DNA of 15,399 nucleotides, taken from Prevotellaceae bacterium. Its GTDB lineage: Bacteria > Bacteroidota > Bacteroidia > Bacteroidales > UBA932. This document shows positions 7,956 to 15,399 of this stretch, piece after piece (the first letter of the stretch is position 1; each line of letters begins with the position of its first letter). Below the pieces are notes generated by a model. It worked only from the letters and a program-made list of their open reading frames with translations. It had not been told where the DNA came from and made no database searches. The stretch is from NCBI GenBank assembly GCA_031279735.1, contig JAITHX010000213.1:1-15399 (forward strand). Reading direction: 5' to 3'. The translations under genes and the position numbers were made by a program.

Positions 7956-8146
7956 AATTTGACAAACGGATTCGGATACGTCGGTTAGTGTCGCCGGAGC
8001 TTTCCGGCAGACACTGTCCGAATCCCTAGACAGGAATAAAGGATCAAATACCATAATTTTAATAAAGTGTTATAAAATCCGGTTATTATTTCCCGCCATC
8101 GCTAAGTTTATACAGTGCTTTCTTTTCGATGGCGGGATTTTTTTTT
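7956..8146 (+). ncRNA. Candidate structured RNA of about 190 nt, class unknown
   Basis: This interval lies between cvpA and the repeat array and has a promoter-like element before it and an intrinsic terminator at its end. Its core is a nested hairpin with three perfect helices. GGATTCGGA (7968-7976) pairs with 8017-8025, AGTGTC (7987-7992) with GACACT (8010-8015), and GCCGGA (7993-7998) with TCCGGC (8003-8008) around a GCTT tetraloop. A 10-nt bulge (7977-7986) lies on the 5' side. The hairpin is not followed by a T-run, so it is not itself a terminator. Near 7954-7972 and 8077-8089 there is weaker, imperfect complementarity that could close the ends. Size and end pairing recall 6S RNA, but I cannot identify a conserved family, and no clear ORF fits. 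Endpoints are inferred. Confidence 0.4.
8092..8146 (+). terminator. Intrinsic terminator
   Basis: CCCGCCATCG (8092-8101) pairs perfectly with CGATGGCGGG (8127-8136), a 10-bp GC-rich stem with a 25-nt loop, followed by A and nine T residues (8138-8146). This is the strongest terminator-like structure in the window. It would end the candidate RNA, and possibly read-through from the cvpA operon, just before the repeat array. Confidence 0.75.
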
Positions 8147-8760
8147 AATTACGAATTACGAATTACAAATTACGACCGACTTCGGTTCAATTACGAATTA
8201 CGAATTACGAATCAATTACGAATTACGAATTACGAATCAATTACGAATTACGAATTACGAATCAATTACGAATTACGAATTACGAATTACGACCGGCTTC
8301 GGCTGTATCAATTACGAATTACGAATTACGAATTGTCACGGAATAACTTTACTGTTTTTTCATTGCGTTGCGGTGTTTTTTTTACTGCGTTGCGGTGTTT
8401 TTTTACCGCAACGCAATGTTTTTTTACCGCAACGCTGTGAAAAAATTCGCAATTCGTAATTCGTAATTCGCAATTCGTAATTGAACCGAAGCCGGTCGTA
8501 ATTCGTAATTCGTAATTCGTAATTGATACAGCCGAAGCCGGTCGTAATTCGTAATTCGTAATTGATACAGCCGAAGCCGGTCGTAATTCGTAATTCGTAA
8601 TTCGTAATTGATTAGCAGCCGTTCGTAATTCGTAATTCGTAATTCGTAATTGATACATACGTCCGAAGTCGGTCGTAATTCGTAATTCGTAATTCGTAAT
8701 TGATACGTGTCGTAATTCGTAATTCGTAATTGATAGTCGTAATTCGTAATTCGTAATTGA
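8147..8760. repeat. 0.6-kb inverted array of AATTACG/CGTAATT heptamers
   Basis: The left arm (8147-8334) consists of AATTACG units in groups of about three or four, divided by spacers such as ACCGACTTCGGT and CCGGCTTCGGCTGTATC or a simple ATCA. The right arm (8446-8760) holds the same units in reverse complement (CGTAATT) with reverse-complemented spacers. The best-matching segments, 8271-8334 and 8500-8563, are a 64-bp perfect inverted repeat. The right arm is longer, with seven spacer blocks of decreasing length toward 8760. The repeats stay open in several frames and would read as NYELRIT peptide repeats, which I regard as non-coding. There is no transposase, and no target duplication is evident. 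Confidence 0.92.
8355..8445. repeat. Nested hairpin at the centre of the inverted array
   Basis: Three co-linear stems share an axis near 8400. TTTTTTCA (8355-8362) pairs with 8438-8445, GCGTTGCGGT (8365-8374) with ACCGCAACGC (8426-8435), and TGCGTTGCGGT (8386-8396) with 8405-8415 around an 8-nt T-rich loop. The GCGTTGCGGT element is present twice in each orientation, separated by T-runs of 7-8. Stems followed by T-runs could also terminate transcription on either strand. Confidence 0.8.
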
Positions 8761-8789
8761 TTAAGTACCCTATTTTTTACGTAATTTTG
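8757..8789 (+). promoter_or_regulatory. Promoter for the DUF4139 gene
   Basis: TAATTTTG (8782-8789) matches the -7 consensus exactly. A TTG at 8757-8759 lies 22 bp upstream, slightly longer than usual. Transcription from about 8796 would leave a leader of about 24 nt before the ATG at 8820. The TTG belongs to the last heptamer block, and the -7 box overlaps a solitary CGTAATT unit, so the repeat seems to supply both elements. Confidence 0.5.
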
Positions 8790-8819
8790 CGGAATTGAAT
8801 TTTTTATTAAAGAAGTAAC

Positions 8820-10445
8820 ATGAAGAAAGTAACATTCTTGACGACAATCTTATTATTCACGATTACGGAGCTGCAATCGCAGGACAGCATAGTTGCGGCT
8901 AATACTGCAATAGGCGGCGTAACTGTTTTTATTCGAGGCGCCGAAGTTCAGCGCGAAGCGTTTATCTCGCTTAAAGCCGGAGCGCAGCGGGTAATTTTTG
9001 AAAATCTCCCGCAGGGCATTAACTCGCAAAGCATCCAAGTTGCAGGCACCGGAAATTTTACGATTCTGGGAGTAAGCCATAAAAGGGGTTATACGGACGA
9101 CAGCAAACCTGCGGCAAAAACAAAAGAAGTCGAAGACTTGGAAAAAATGCTTGAAAAGCTAGAGGAAAAAGCGGAAATGCAGCAGGCTGCGCTTAACGAC
9201 TTGGAGGACGAAACCGCAATGCTGAAAAAAAACGAAGCGATAGGGGGTTCGCAAACGGGAGTCAATATCGACGAGCTGAAGAAATTTACAGAGTTCTTTC
9301 GCTCCCGCCTCACCGAACTGACAAAAAACAAATTGGAAATAAACAGGAAATTGCGGGAAACGTCGGCTGAAATGCAGCGGCTGCAAAATCGCCTGAAGGA
9401 ATCGGAAGCCGTTTCTCGAAAAACCACGAGTTCGATTGCGGTTGATGTTGCGGCGTCCGCAGCGGTGCAGGCGAAATTTTCGGTGACATATCTGGTTCTC
9501 GACGCAGGCTGGACGGCATCGTACGATTTGAGAGTTTCCGACATAAACAATCCTGTTGAACTCACATATAAAGCTAACGTTTATCAAAATACGGGCGAAG
9601 ACTGGAAAAATGTAAAACCCGTGTTTTCCACCGCCAATCCTACACTCGGCAATTCTAAGCCCGCGCTGAGCCCGTGGTATTTGTCGTTTGACGCTCCCGC
9701 GCCCGACGACGCCCATCAAAATTTCAAGATCATGCCGAGACATTTGAACCAGAAAGACGATTTTTCCGAACGGGAACGGGAAATTCTCGAAGAAGAATCG
9801 GCTGTATCGACGGCGGATTTGACTACAGTGCAGGAAAATCAGACAAGCGTTGAATTTGCAATAGCCGTGCCGTACACCATTCCGGGCGACGGACAGACAT
9901 ATTCCGTAGAGCTTGCAAAACATTCCCTGCCCGCCATATACGAATATTATGCCGTGCGCAAACTCGAAAAGGATGTATTTCTGCTGGCGAGAATCACAGG
10001 GTGGGAAAAACTTGATTTGCTGTCGGGCAGTGCAAACATATTTTTTGAAGGGAAGTTTACGGGACAATCGTACATCGAAACCCGTCAGACCAACAATGTG
10101 CTCGCGCTCTCGCTCGGACGCGACAAAAACATTACCGTCACCCGAATACGCAAAAAAGATTATTCCGAAAAACAGTTTTTAGGCGGCAACATCACCGAAA
10201 CGCGCGAATGGGACTTGACCGTTCACAACAGGAAAAGGCAGCCGATAAGAATTATAGTCGAAGATCAGCTGCCGGTATCGACCGGCAAGGAAATAAAAAT
10301 CGAAGCGCTAAATATTTCAAATGCCGAAACAGACGACGACACGGGAAAATTAACTTGGGTGTTTGAGCTGAAACCTGCGGAATCGCGAAGCATGAACGTG
10401 AAGTATTCGGTGAGGTATCCGAAAAATAAACAGCTGAATATATAG
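8820..10445 (+). CDS. Secreted DUF4140/DUF4139 (MuiA-like) protein
   Basis: A 541-residue protein with a probable signal peptide (about 1-20, hydrophobic core TFLTTILLFTI). An N-terminal region (about 28-130, starting around GGVTVFIRGAEVQREA) fits DUF4140. A charged coiled coil of about 100-205 follows. A large beta-rich C-terminal half (about 220-537) fits DUF4139, with the landmarks YLVLDAGWTASYDLRV, KANVYQNTGEDW and YSVRYPK near the end. Such proteins are often annotated as mucoidy inhibitor MuiA family; their molecular function is not established. It probably acts in the periplasm or at the outer membrane. It has its own promoter and lies about 130 bp before the lptF gene, which also has one, so it may be monocistronic. 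No clear terminator follows it. The family assignment is from recognition and is good; the role is unknown. Confidence 0.85.
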   Translation: MKKVTFLTTILLFTITELQSQDSIVAANTAIGGVTVFIRGAEVQREAFISLKAGAQRVIFENLPQGINSQSIQVAGTGNFTILGVSHKRGYTDDSKPAAKTKEVEDLEKMLEKLEEKAEMQQAALNDLEDETAMLKKNEAIGGSQTGVNIDELKKFTEFFRSRLTELTKNKLEINRKLRETSAEMQRLQNRLKESEAVSRKTTSSIAVDVAASAAVQAKFSVTYLVLDAGWTASYDLRVSDINNPVELTYKANVYQNTGEDWKNVKPVFSTANPTLGNSKPALSPWYLSFDAPAPDDAHQNFKIMPRHLNQKDDFSEREREILEEESAVSTADLTTVQENQTSVEFAIAVPYTIPGDGQTYSVELAKHSLPAIYEYYAVRKLEKDVFLLARITGWEKLDLLSGSANIFFEGKFTGQSYIETRQTNNVLALSLGRDKNITVTRIRKKDYSEKQFLGGNITETREWDLTVHNRKRQPIRIIVEDQLPVSTGKEIKIEALNISNAETDDDTGKLTWVFELKPAESRSMNVKYSVRYPKNKQLNI

Positions 10446-10448
10446 TTC

Positions 10449-10469
10449 TAACAACTTTCTAACAACTTT
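10449..10469 (+). repeat. 11-bp tandem duplication upstream of lptF
   Basis: TAACAACTTT occurs at 10449-10458 and again at 10460-10469, as part of a tandem CTAACAACTTT unit, just after the DUF4139 stop codon. The same 10-mer lies at 3127-3136 beside the DUF4199 promoter. It may be an operator-like or vestigial promoter element; nothing in the sequence proves a role. Confidence 0.5.
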
Positions 10470-10495
10470 ACGCATAGATTCTCGTTTGATTGATA

Positions 10496-10503
10496 TAACT
10501 TTG
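10496..10503 (+). promoter_or_regulatory. -7 box for the lptF-ribBA-S41 operon
   Basis: TAACTTTG matches TAnnTTTG exactly. Transcription would start near 10510, so the roughly 67-nt leader would be almost entirely the purine tract 10517-10564 (48 nt of A and G only). No convincing -33 TTG lies at the expected distance. The leader has little scope for structure, which could aid ribosome loading at a gene lacking a normal Shine-Dalgarno. Confidence 0.5.
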
Positions 10504-10576
10504 CCGGCTGAAAAATAAGAAAAGAGAAAAGAAAAGAGAAAAAAAGGGAAAAAGAAAAGGAAAATAATTGGCGTGA

Positions 10577-12460
10577 TTGAAAACATTATATAGACATATA
10601 CTTCTTTCGTTTCTGGGACCTCTGTTCCTGGCGATTTTCATTGTGGTATTCATCTTTCTCCTGCAGTTTTTGTGGCTGTATATCGACGAGATAGTAGGCA
10701 AGGGTCTGGCGTGGCATCTGATTCTGGAGTTTCTGCTCTGGGTTGCGGTGTACAATCTTTCCATGTCGCTTCCGCTTTCCACGCTGTTCGCGTCGCTGAT
10801 GACTATGGGGAACCTCGGCGAAAACAACGAAATACTTGCGATGAAGTCCTCCGGCATATCGCTGCATCGGATATTGCATCCGCTCTACTGGACTGTCGGC
10901 GTCCTCGCGCTGTTTGCCTTTATGCTTTCGAGCGAGTTTGTGCCGTTCGCCTATTTGAAGATGCGCACTATGCTGCAGGAAATAAAAAGAACCAGCCCGG
11001 AACTCAGCATTCCGGAGGATATTTTCTACGACGGGATAGATAAAATCAGTCTGCGGGTCAGCAGGAAGAATCCTGTCACCGGCGCTCTGTCGGGCATCAT
11101 GATCTACAATCATCGCAACACCGAAGGCAATGTTTCGGTGACTATCGCCGATACCGCCTACATCAAGCAAACCAGCGATTCGCGCTATATCCTCTTTAGG
11201 CTCATCAACGGAACGACCTATTCCGAATCGCTATCCAACAACCGGATAGACAAACGGAACTATCCTTTCGACCGCCGTTCGTTCGCCGAGCAGACCGTCT
11301 CGATCGATCTGGGCGAAACGGAAATACAGTCGTTTGAAAATATGTTTAAGGACAATGCTCTTGCAAAAAGCATCGTTGTGCTGAACCGCGACATCGATTC
11401 CTTGTCGAGAAAACGGACTGCCGGCATCGTCAAATACGAAACCGAACATCTTTCGTCGCCCTCCATGTTCCGCCACATGCCGCGAACCGATTCCGCCGCG
11501 CCTCCCCGAAACGCTCCGCTGCGTCTCGACGTCGATTCGCTTTTCGGAGCCGCCGGAGCGGTCGAGAAGATACAGATTCTCGACCAGGCAATGTCGTCCG
11601 CCGCCCGCGTTATGGGGCTTCAGGACAACGTTATCAGGGAACTTCAGTACGACTCGAAAAGAATCAAGGGCATGCGCTACGAACGCCACAAGAAGTTCAC
11701 CCTTGCCTTCGCCTGCATCATCTTCTTTCTCATCGGCGCGCCGCTTGGCGCCATAATCGGCAAGGGGGGATTGGGGCTGTCGGCAGTCATATCAATCTTT
11801 TTCTTTGTGTTCTACTGGGTGCTGGAAACAATCTGCCGCAAAATGGTTCAGAGCGGCGACTGGTCGCCCGTTGTCGGGGCTTGGTTTTCGTCGTGCGTGC
11901 TTGCTCCGCTGGCGGTGTTCCTTACCGTTAAGGCTAATACCGATTCGCAGCTGTTCAATTCCGACGCCTACCGGCGCTTCTTCGACATAGTGTTCGGGAG
12001 GATGAAAAAGCTCGTTGTGCCTGTTGATTTCGACAAGGTGGCGCTCATGCCCGAAGAGCTGCGCGAGGCGGCGCGGGAGCATAACAGCAACAACGTTGCC
12101 CGAATCGAAGCGCTGGCGCGGCGCTGTCTTGCCGAACGCCGGCGAATCCTGCGCCGCGAATCCGACGACGACACTCTCCCCGAACTTGCCGACATCTACG
12201 GACGCATCCTCGCGTTTTATGCCACGATGGAAAACGACAAAATTCGCGCTTCCATCAAAAACCTGCCTTCGCTGAATCCCGCCGAATTTACGATGCCGCC
12301 TTTCCTGAACTCCGAAAAGCCGCCGCTCCGAATCCTGTTCGCTCCGGCAATCCTCGTTGTCCGCATGAGGCAGGCGAAGAAGCTGGAGCACATACTGGGG
12401 GCGATAGTTGAAATCACTGCTAACGTAAATAATTACATTAATGACAGACATAAGGTTTAA
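10577..12460 (+). CDS. lptF: LptF/LptG-family LPS export permease
   Basis: A 627-residue permease of the YjgP/YjgQ family. With LptB it forms the inner-membrane ABC transporter that extracts LPS and passes it to the periplasmic bridge. Three N-terminal helices (about 12-36, 50-76, 102-126) are followed by a periplasmic jellyroll-type region (about 130-365), three further helices (about 374-396, 402-422, 433-452) and a cytoplasmic extension of about 170 residues typical of longer Bacteroidota members. The frame has a TGA at 10574 and a TTG at 10577; that TTG gives the expected [16 protein letters not shown] start and no earlier start is possible. The ribBA start lies inside the last 20 nt. LptF rather than LptG is chosen from the N-terminus and the ribBA neighbour; the family is certain, the paralogue less so. 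Confidence 0.87.
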   Translation: MKTLYRHILLSFLGPLFLAIFIVVFIFLLQFLWLYIDEIVGKGLAWHLILEFLLWVAVYNLSMSLPLSTLFASLMTMGNLGENNEILAMKSSGISLHRILHPLYWTVGVLALFAFMLSSEFVPFAYLKMRTMLQEIKRTSPELSIPEDIFYDGIDKISLRVSRKNPVTGALSGIMIYNHRNTEGNVSVTIADTAYIKQTSDSRYILFRLINGTTYSESLSNNRIDKRNYPFDRRSFAEQTVSIDLGETEIQSFENMFKDNALAKSIVVLNRDIDSLSRKRTAGIVKYETEHLSSPSMFRHMPRTDSAAPPRNAPLRLDVDSLFGAAGAVEKIQILDQAMSSAARVMGLQDNVIRELQYDSKRIKGMRYERHKKFTLAFACIIFFLIGAPLGAIIGKGGLGLSAVISIFFFVFYWVLETICRKMVQSGDWSPVVGAWFSSCVLAPLAVFLTVKANTDSQLFNSDAYRRFFDIVFGRMKKLVVPVDFDKVALMPEELREAAREHNSNNVARIEALARRCLAERRRILRRESDDDTLPELADIYGRILAFYATMENDKIRASIKNLPSLNPAEFTMPPFLNSEKPPLRILFAPAILVVRMRQAKKLEHILGAIVEITANVNNYINDRHKV

Positions 12461-13724
12461 CACTGAAATCAAGCTAAATTCCATAGACGAAGCCCTCGAC
12501 GACATTCGCGCCGGCAAAATAATCATTGTTGTGGACGATGAAGATCGCGAAAACGAGGGCGATTTCATCGTCGCCGCAGAAAAGGTGACAAGCGACACGG
12601 TGAATTTTATGATCACTCACGGTCGCGGACTCCTTTGCGCCCCTCTCCCCGAAGCCCGCTGCGAGGCTCTGGGACTGAATTTGATGGTCGGCGAAAACAC
12701 TGCTCTGCATCAGACCCCCTTCACCGTTGCCGTCGATCTGCTCGGTCGCGGATGCACCACCGGAATTTCGGCAAGCGACCGCGCCAAAACCATTCGCGCT
12801 CTCGTTGATCCCGACACCAAACCCGAAGACCTCGGTCGACCCGGACATATCTTTCCGCTCAAGGCTCGCGACAAGGGCGTGCTGCGACGCGCGGGACACA
12901 CCGAAGCGGTGGTTGATCTCACCTCCATGGCAGGATTGACGCCCGGCGGCGCTCTGGTGGAAATCCTCAACGACGACGGCACCATGGCGCGCCTCCCGCA
13001 GCTGATGGAACTCGCCCGAAAATGGGGAATATGCATAGTGTCTATCAGAGACCTCATAGCCTATCGCCTTCGCACCGAAAGCATCGTGGAACGCGGCGAA
13101 AGAGTGAGTATGCCCACCGACAACGGAGAGTTTGAACTCACCGTGTTCCGGCAGCCCGGCAACGGACTGGAACACGTGGCGCTGACCAAAGGCTCGTGGA
13201 GCGCCGACGAGCCTATACTCGTCCGCGTTCACTCTTCCTGCATGACGGGCGACGTGTTCGGCTCGCGACGATGCGACTGCGGACGCCAGCTGCGCGAAGC
13301 GATGCGAATGATCGACCGCGAAGGCAAGGGCGCAGTGCTTTATCTCAGTCAGGAGGGACGAGGCATAGGATTGTTCAACAAAATCCACGCCTACAAACTG
13401 CAGGAGGAGGGCAAGGATACGGTGGAAGCCAACATCGCGCTGGGCTTTGAACCCGACGAACGCGACTACGGCGTCGGCGCCAGCATACTCCGCGAACTCG
13501 GCGTGGCAAAAATGCGGCTGATAACCAACAATCCGCTTAAACGGCGGGGACTCGAAGGCTACGGACTCGCAATAGTGGAAAATGTTCCGCTTGTAATCCC
13601 CCCGAACAAATACAACAGATTCTATCTCGAAACCAAGGTCAGGAAAATGGGACATGTTTTCGGACTGGAATCGACGCCGGACGGACTTGAACCCGAACGC
13701 GATTCCCAAACGCTGCAACAATAA
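12441..13724 (+). CDS. ribBA: Bifunctional riboflavin enzyme RibBA
   Basis: A 427-residue fusion that supplies both entry reactions of riboflavin synthesis: ribulose-5-phosphate to 3,4-dihydroxy-2-butanone-4-phosphate (RibB), and GTP to the diaminopyrimidine intermediate (GTP cyclohydrolase II, RibA). The RibB domain (about 12-210) has the acidic [10 protein letters not shown] loop (32-41) and the catalytic HTE (153-155). The RibA domain (about 215-410) has the zinc ligands C267, C278 and C280 in [16 protein letters not shown], then EGRGIGL (305-311) and the DERDYGVGA segment (339-347). Both halves keep their key residues, so both activities should be present. The ATG at 12441 overlaps lptF by 20 nt, implying coupled translation. 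I see no FMN riboswitch upstream; expression probably follows lptF. Confidence 0.96.
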   Translation: MTDIRFNTEIKLNSIDEALDDIRAGKIIIVVDDEDRENEGDFIVAAEKVTSDTVNFMITHGRGLLCAPLPEARCEALGLNLMVGENTALHQTPFTVAVDLLGRGCTTGISASDRAKTIRALVDPDTKPEDLGRPGHIFPLKARDKGVLRRAGHTEAVVDLTSMAGLTPGGALVEILNDDGTMARLPQLMELARKWGICIVSIRDLIAYRLRTESIVERGERVSMPTDNGEFELTVFRQPGNGLEHVALTKGSWSADEPILVRVHSSCMTGDVFGSRRCDCGRQLREAMRMIDREGKGAVLYLSQEGRGIGLFNKIHAYKLQEEGKDTVEANIALGFEPDERDYGVGASILRELGVAKMRLITNNPLKRRGLEGYGLAIVENVPLVIPPNKYNRFYLETKVRKMGHVFGLESTPDGLEPERDSQTLQQ

Positions 13725-13737
13725 TAAAAAATCAGAT

Positions 13738-15399
13738 ATGAAATATTCCGCTAAAATTATCGCTTTCCTCTTTCCGGCTTTCGCGCTGAACGCTTCCGCG
13801 CAGTCGGCCGACTTCGAGACCGTGAAAAATCTCGACATCTTTATCGCCGCCGTCAACGAACTCCAAAACGAATACGTTGACAGTCTCTCTATGGGACAGC
13901 TCGTGAACTACGCTCTCGAAGGCATCGCCGGCAGCCTCGACCCCTACACCGAATATGTTCCCGCCGAACAGCAAAAGGATTTCGACTTCCAAACCACCGG
14001 ACGATACGCCGGAATAGGCTCGCTCATACGCCGCGACAGCTCCGCCATCATCATCGCCGGACCCTATCGGGGCTTTCCCGCCGACGAACAGGGACTGGTT
14101 GCGGGCGACAGAATACTCGAAATCGACGGTCAAAGCGTTCGCGACTTTACGGTAGAGCGCGCCAGCAACATGCTGCGCGGCGAAGCCAACACCAAAGTGA
14201 AGGTGAAGGTCGAGAAACTGAGAACCGGCGCGGTGGAAAACATTTCCATCACCCGTCGAAATATTCGTCTCCCTTCGGTCACCGCCTCCGGAATGACCCC
14301 CGACGGCATCGGCTATATCCGCATCAATTCCTTTATATCCGACGGATGCGGAATCGAAGTGCGCAACGCTCTGAAAGAACTGAGGGCTGCCGGCGAACTG
14401 AAATCTCTGGTTATCGACTTGCGCGGCAATCGCGGAGGCTTGCTCAAGGAAGCCGTCAGGGTGGTGAATCTTTTTGTGCCCAAAGGTATTACCATAGTGA
14501 CTTCCGCCGGCTACAAGTCGAGTTCGCGCTACGAATATCGCACCGCCGAAGAACCGCTCGAACCTTCGCTTCCCCTCGCCGTGCTGGTGGACAACTATTC
14601 CGCATCGGCGGCTGAAATAGTCTCCGGCGCAATCCAAGACCTCGACAGGGGCATAATCGTCGGCACCCACACCTACGGCAAAGGCTATGTGCAGACTATT
14701 CGCGACGTGGGCTACGACGCGCGAATAAAATTCACCACCGCAAAGTATTATATCCCGAGCGGACGCTGTATTCAGGCGCATAACTTCACCACGCGCAACA
14801 GCAGCGGCGGAGTGGCTTTTATTCCCGATTCGCTCAAAAAGGAGTTCAAAACTAAAAACGGACGCATCGTGTTCGACGGCGGCGGCGTTACTCCCGACGT
14901 GCCGGCCGCGTCCGACGAATATTCGCCCATAGCAGTCAGTCTGCTATCCAAAAACATCATCTTCGACTATTCCCTGCTCTACTACAAAAAGCATCTGTCC
15001 ATAGCCGCTCCCGAACAGTTCGACTTCTCCGACGCCGACTACGACGAGTTTGTCGAGTATCTCGGCGGCAAGGAGTATGACTATAAAACGGCTTCCGAAC
15101 AGTTGATGAATCGTCTTGTGGCAACCGTCAGGCAGGAACGATACTACGATAATGTCAAAAACGAGCTGGACAAGTTGAACGAGGGGCTGAAACACGATAA
15201 GCTCAAAGACCTGCACATAAATAAAACAGAGCTGACAGCTCTGCTCAGAGAGGAAATCGCCGAACGATACTATTACGAGGACGGGAGAATTAAATCCTCT
15301 CTCCGCCGAGACCGACAGTTTGACCAAGCGCGGGAAGTCCTGCTCAATGAAATTAAATACGGAAATCTTTTGACGGTTGTCAGTTATGGGATGTCGAAT
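13738..15399 (+). CDS. S41-family C-terminal processing peptidase, 3' end outside window
   Basis: The frame from the ATG at 13738 stays open for 554 codons to the window edge with no stop, so the gene is partial. A signal peptide (about 1-21, NASA|Q) points to the periplasm. A PDZ domain (about 88-160) is followed by the tail-specific protease core. YSASAAE (287-293) carries the likely nucleophile S290, and K315 in TYGKGYVQ plus Q319 complete a Ser-Lys-Gln triad with the spacing of CtpB (25 and 29 residues). A helical region (about 400-554) completes the usual length, so few codons are probably missing. Such proteases trim or degrade exported proteins from the C-terminus. It starts 13 nt after ribBA and is probably co-transcribed. 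The opposite-strand ORFs here are shadows. Confidence 0.93.
   Translation, partial: MKYSAKIIAFLFPAFALNASAQSADFETVKNLDIFIAAVNELQNEYVDSLSMGQLVNYALEGIAGSLDPYTEYVPAEQQKDFDFQTTGRYAGIGSLIRRDSSAIIIAGPYRGFPADEQGLVAGDRILEIDGQSVRDFTVERASNMLRGEANTKVKVKVEKLRTGAVENISITRRNIRLPSVTASGMTPDGIGYIRINSFISDGCGIEVRNALKELRAAGELKSLVIDLRGNRGGLLKEAVRVVNLFVPKGITIVTSAGYKSSSRYEYRTAEEPLEPSLPLAVLVDNYSASAAEIVSGAIQDLDRGIIVGTHTYGKGYVQTIRDVGYDARIKFTTAKYYIPSGRCIQAHNFTTRNSSGGVAFIPDSLKKEFKTKNGRIVFDGGGVTPDVPAASDEYSPIAVSLLSKNIIFDYSLLYYKKHLSIAAPEQFDFSDADYDEFVEYLGGKEYDYKTASEQLMNRLVATVRQERYYDNVKNELDKLNEGLKHDKLKDLHINKTELTALLREEIAERYYYEDGRIKSSLRRDRQFDQAREVLLNEIKYGNLLTVVSYGMSN

Noticed and set aside
7968..8025. Nested hairpin as the terminator of the cvpA operon
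   Set aside because: It is not followed by a T-run (the next bases are CTAGACAGG). The real terminator-like structure is at 8092-8146.
8115..8658. ORFs on both strands that read as NYELRIT repeats
   Set aside because: They are translations of a 7-bp repeat, which yields the same 7-residue cycle every 21 bp on either strand. There is no start context, domain or non-repetitive sequence.
8147..8760. Transposon or MITE with terminal inverted repeats
   Set aside because: The arms are made of simple heptamers, there is no transposase, and I see no clear target-site duplication. A non-autonomous element cannot be fully excluded but is unsupported.
12474..14781. Long minus-strand ORFs opposite ribBA and the S41 peptidase
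   Set aside because: The + strand frames carry complete catalytic motifs for both enzymes; the reverse frames show no domains.

Overview
The window reads as chromosomal DNA of a Bacteroidota bacterium, most likely order Bacteroidales; I cannot name a genus. The evidence is TAnnTTTG -7 boxes at several gene starts, starts without clear Shine-Dalgarno sequences (three look like GTG or TTG), Bacteroidota-type proteins (a DUF4199 membrane protein, a RibBA fusion, a FARExY-type FtsB/DivIC protein, a DUF4139 protein) and the gene order lptF-ribBA. All recognised protein genes are on the + strand. They look moderately GC-rich, while the gaps hold very AT-rich repeat arrays.

Layout. 1-510: array of AATTATG heptamers with a 42-bp perfect inverted repeat, then a promoter and a 42-bp tandem repeat of AATTCTT type ahead of mutS. 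511-3117: mutS. 3141-7906: a tight probable operon of DUF4199 protein, membrane-anchored family 2 glycosyltransferase, a possible 18-residue bridging ORF, phosphohexomutase (GlmM-like), OmpA-like lipoprotein, FtsB/DivIC-like protein and CvpA-like protein; its theme is envelope and septum. 7907-8819: 0.9 kb without a convincing protein gene, holding a candidate structured RNA (promoter, nested hairpin, intrinsic terminator) and a 0.6-kb inverted array of AATTACG/CGTAATT heptamers folded around a nested central hairpin. 8820-10445: secreted DUF4140/DUF4139 (MuiA-like) protein with its own promoter. 10496-15399: probable operon of lptF-type LPS-export permease, ribBA, and an S41 C-terminal processing peptidase that is still open at the window edge.

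Together the protein genes are housekeeping: mismatch repair, envelope precursor synthesis, septum assembly, LPS export, flavin synthesis and periplasmic proteolysis. The unusual content lies between genes. Three loci carry 7-bp AATTNNN repeats. Each locus is nearly uniform inside but uses a different heptamer, two form long inverted repeats, and one appears to supply promoter elements to the next gene. The candidate RNA at about 7956-8146 is the best lead for an undescribed functional element.
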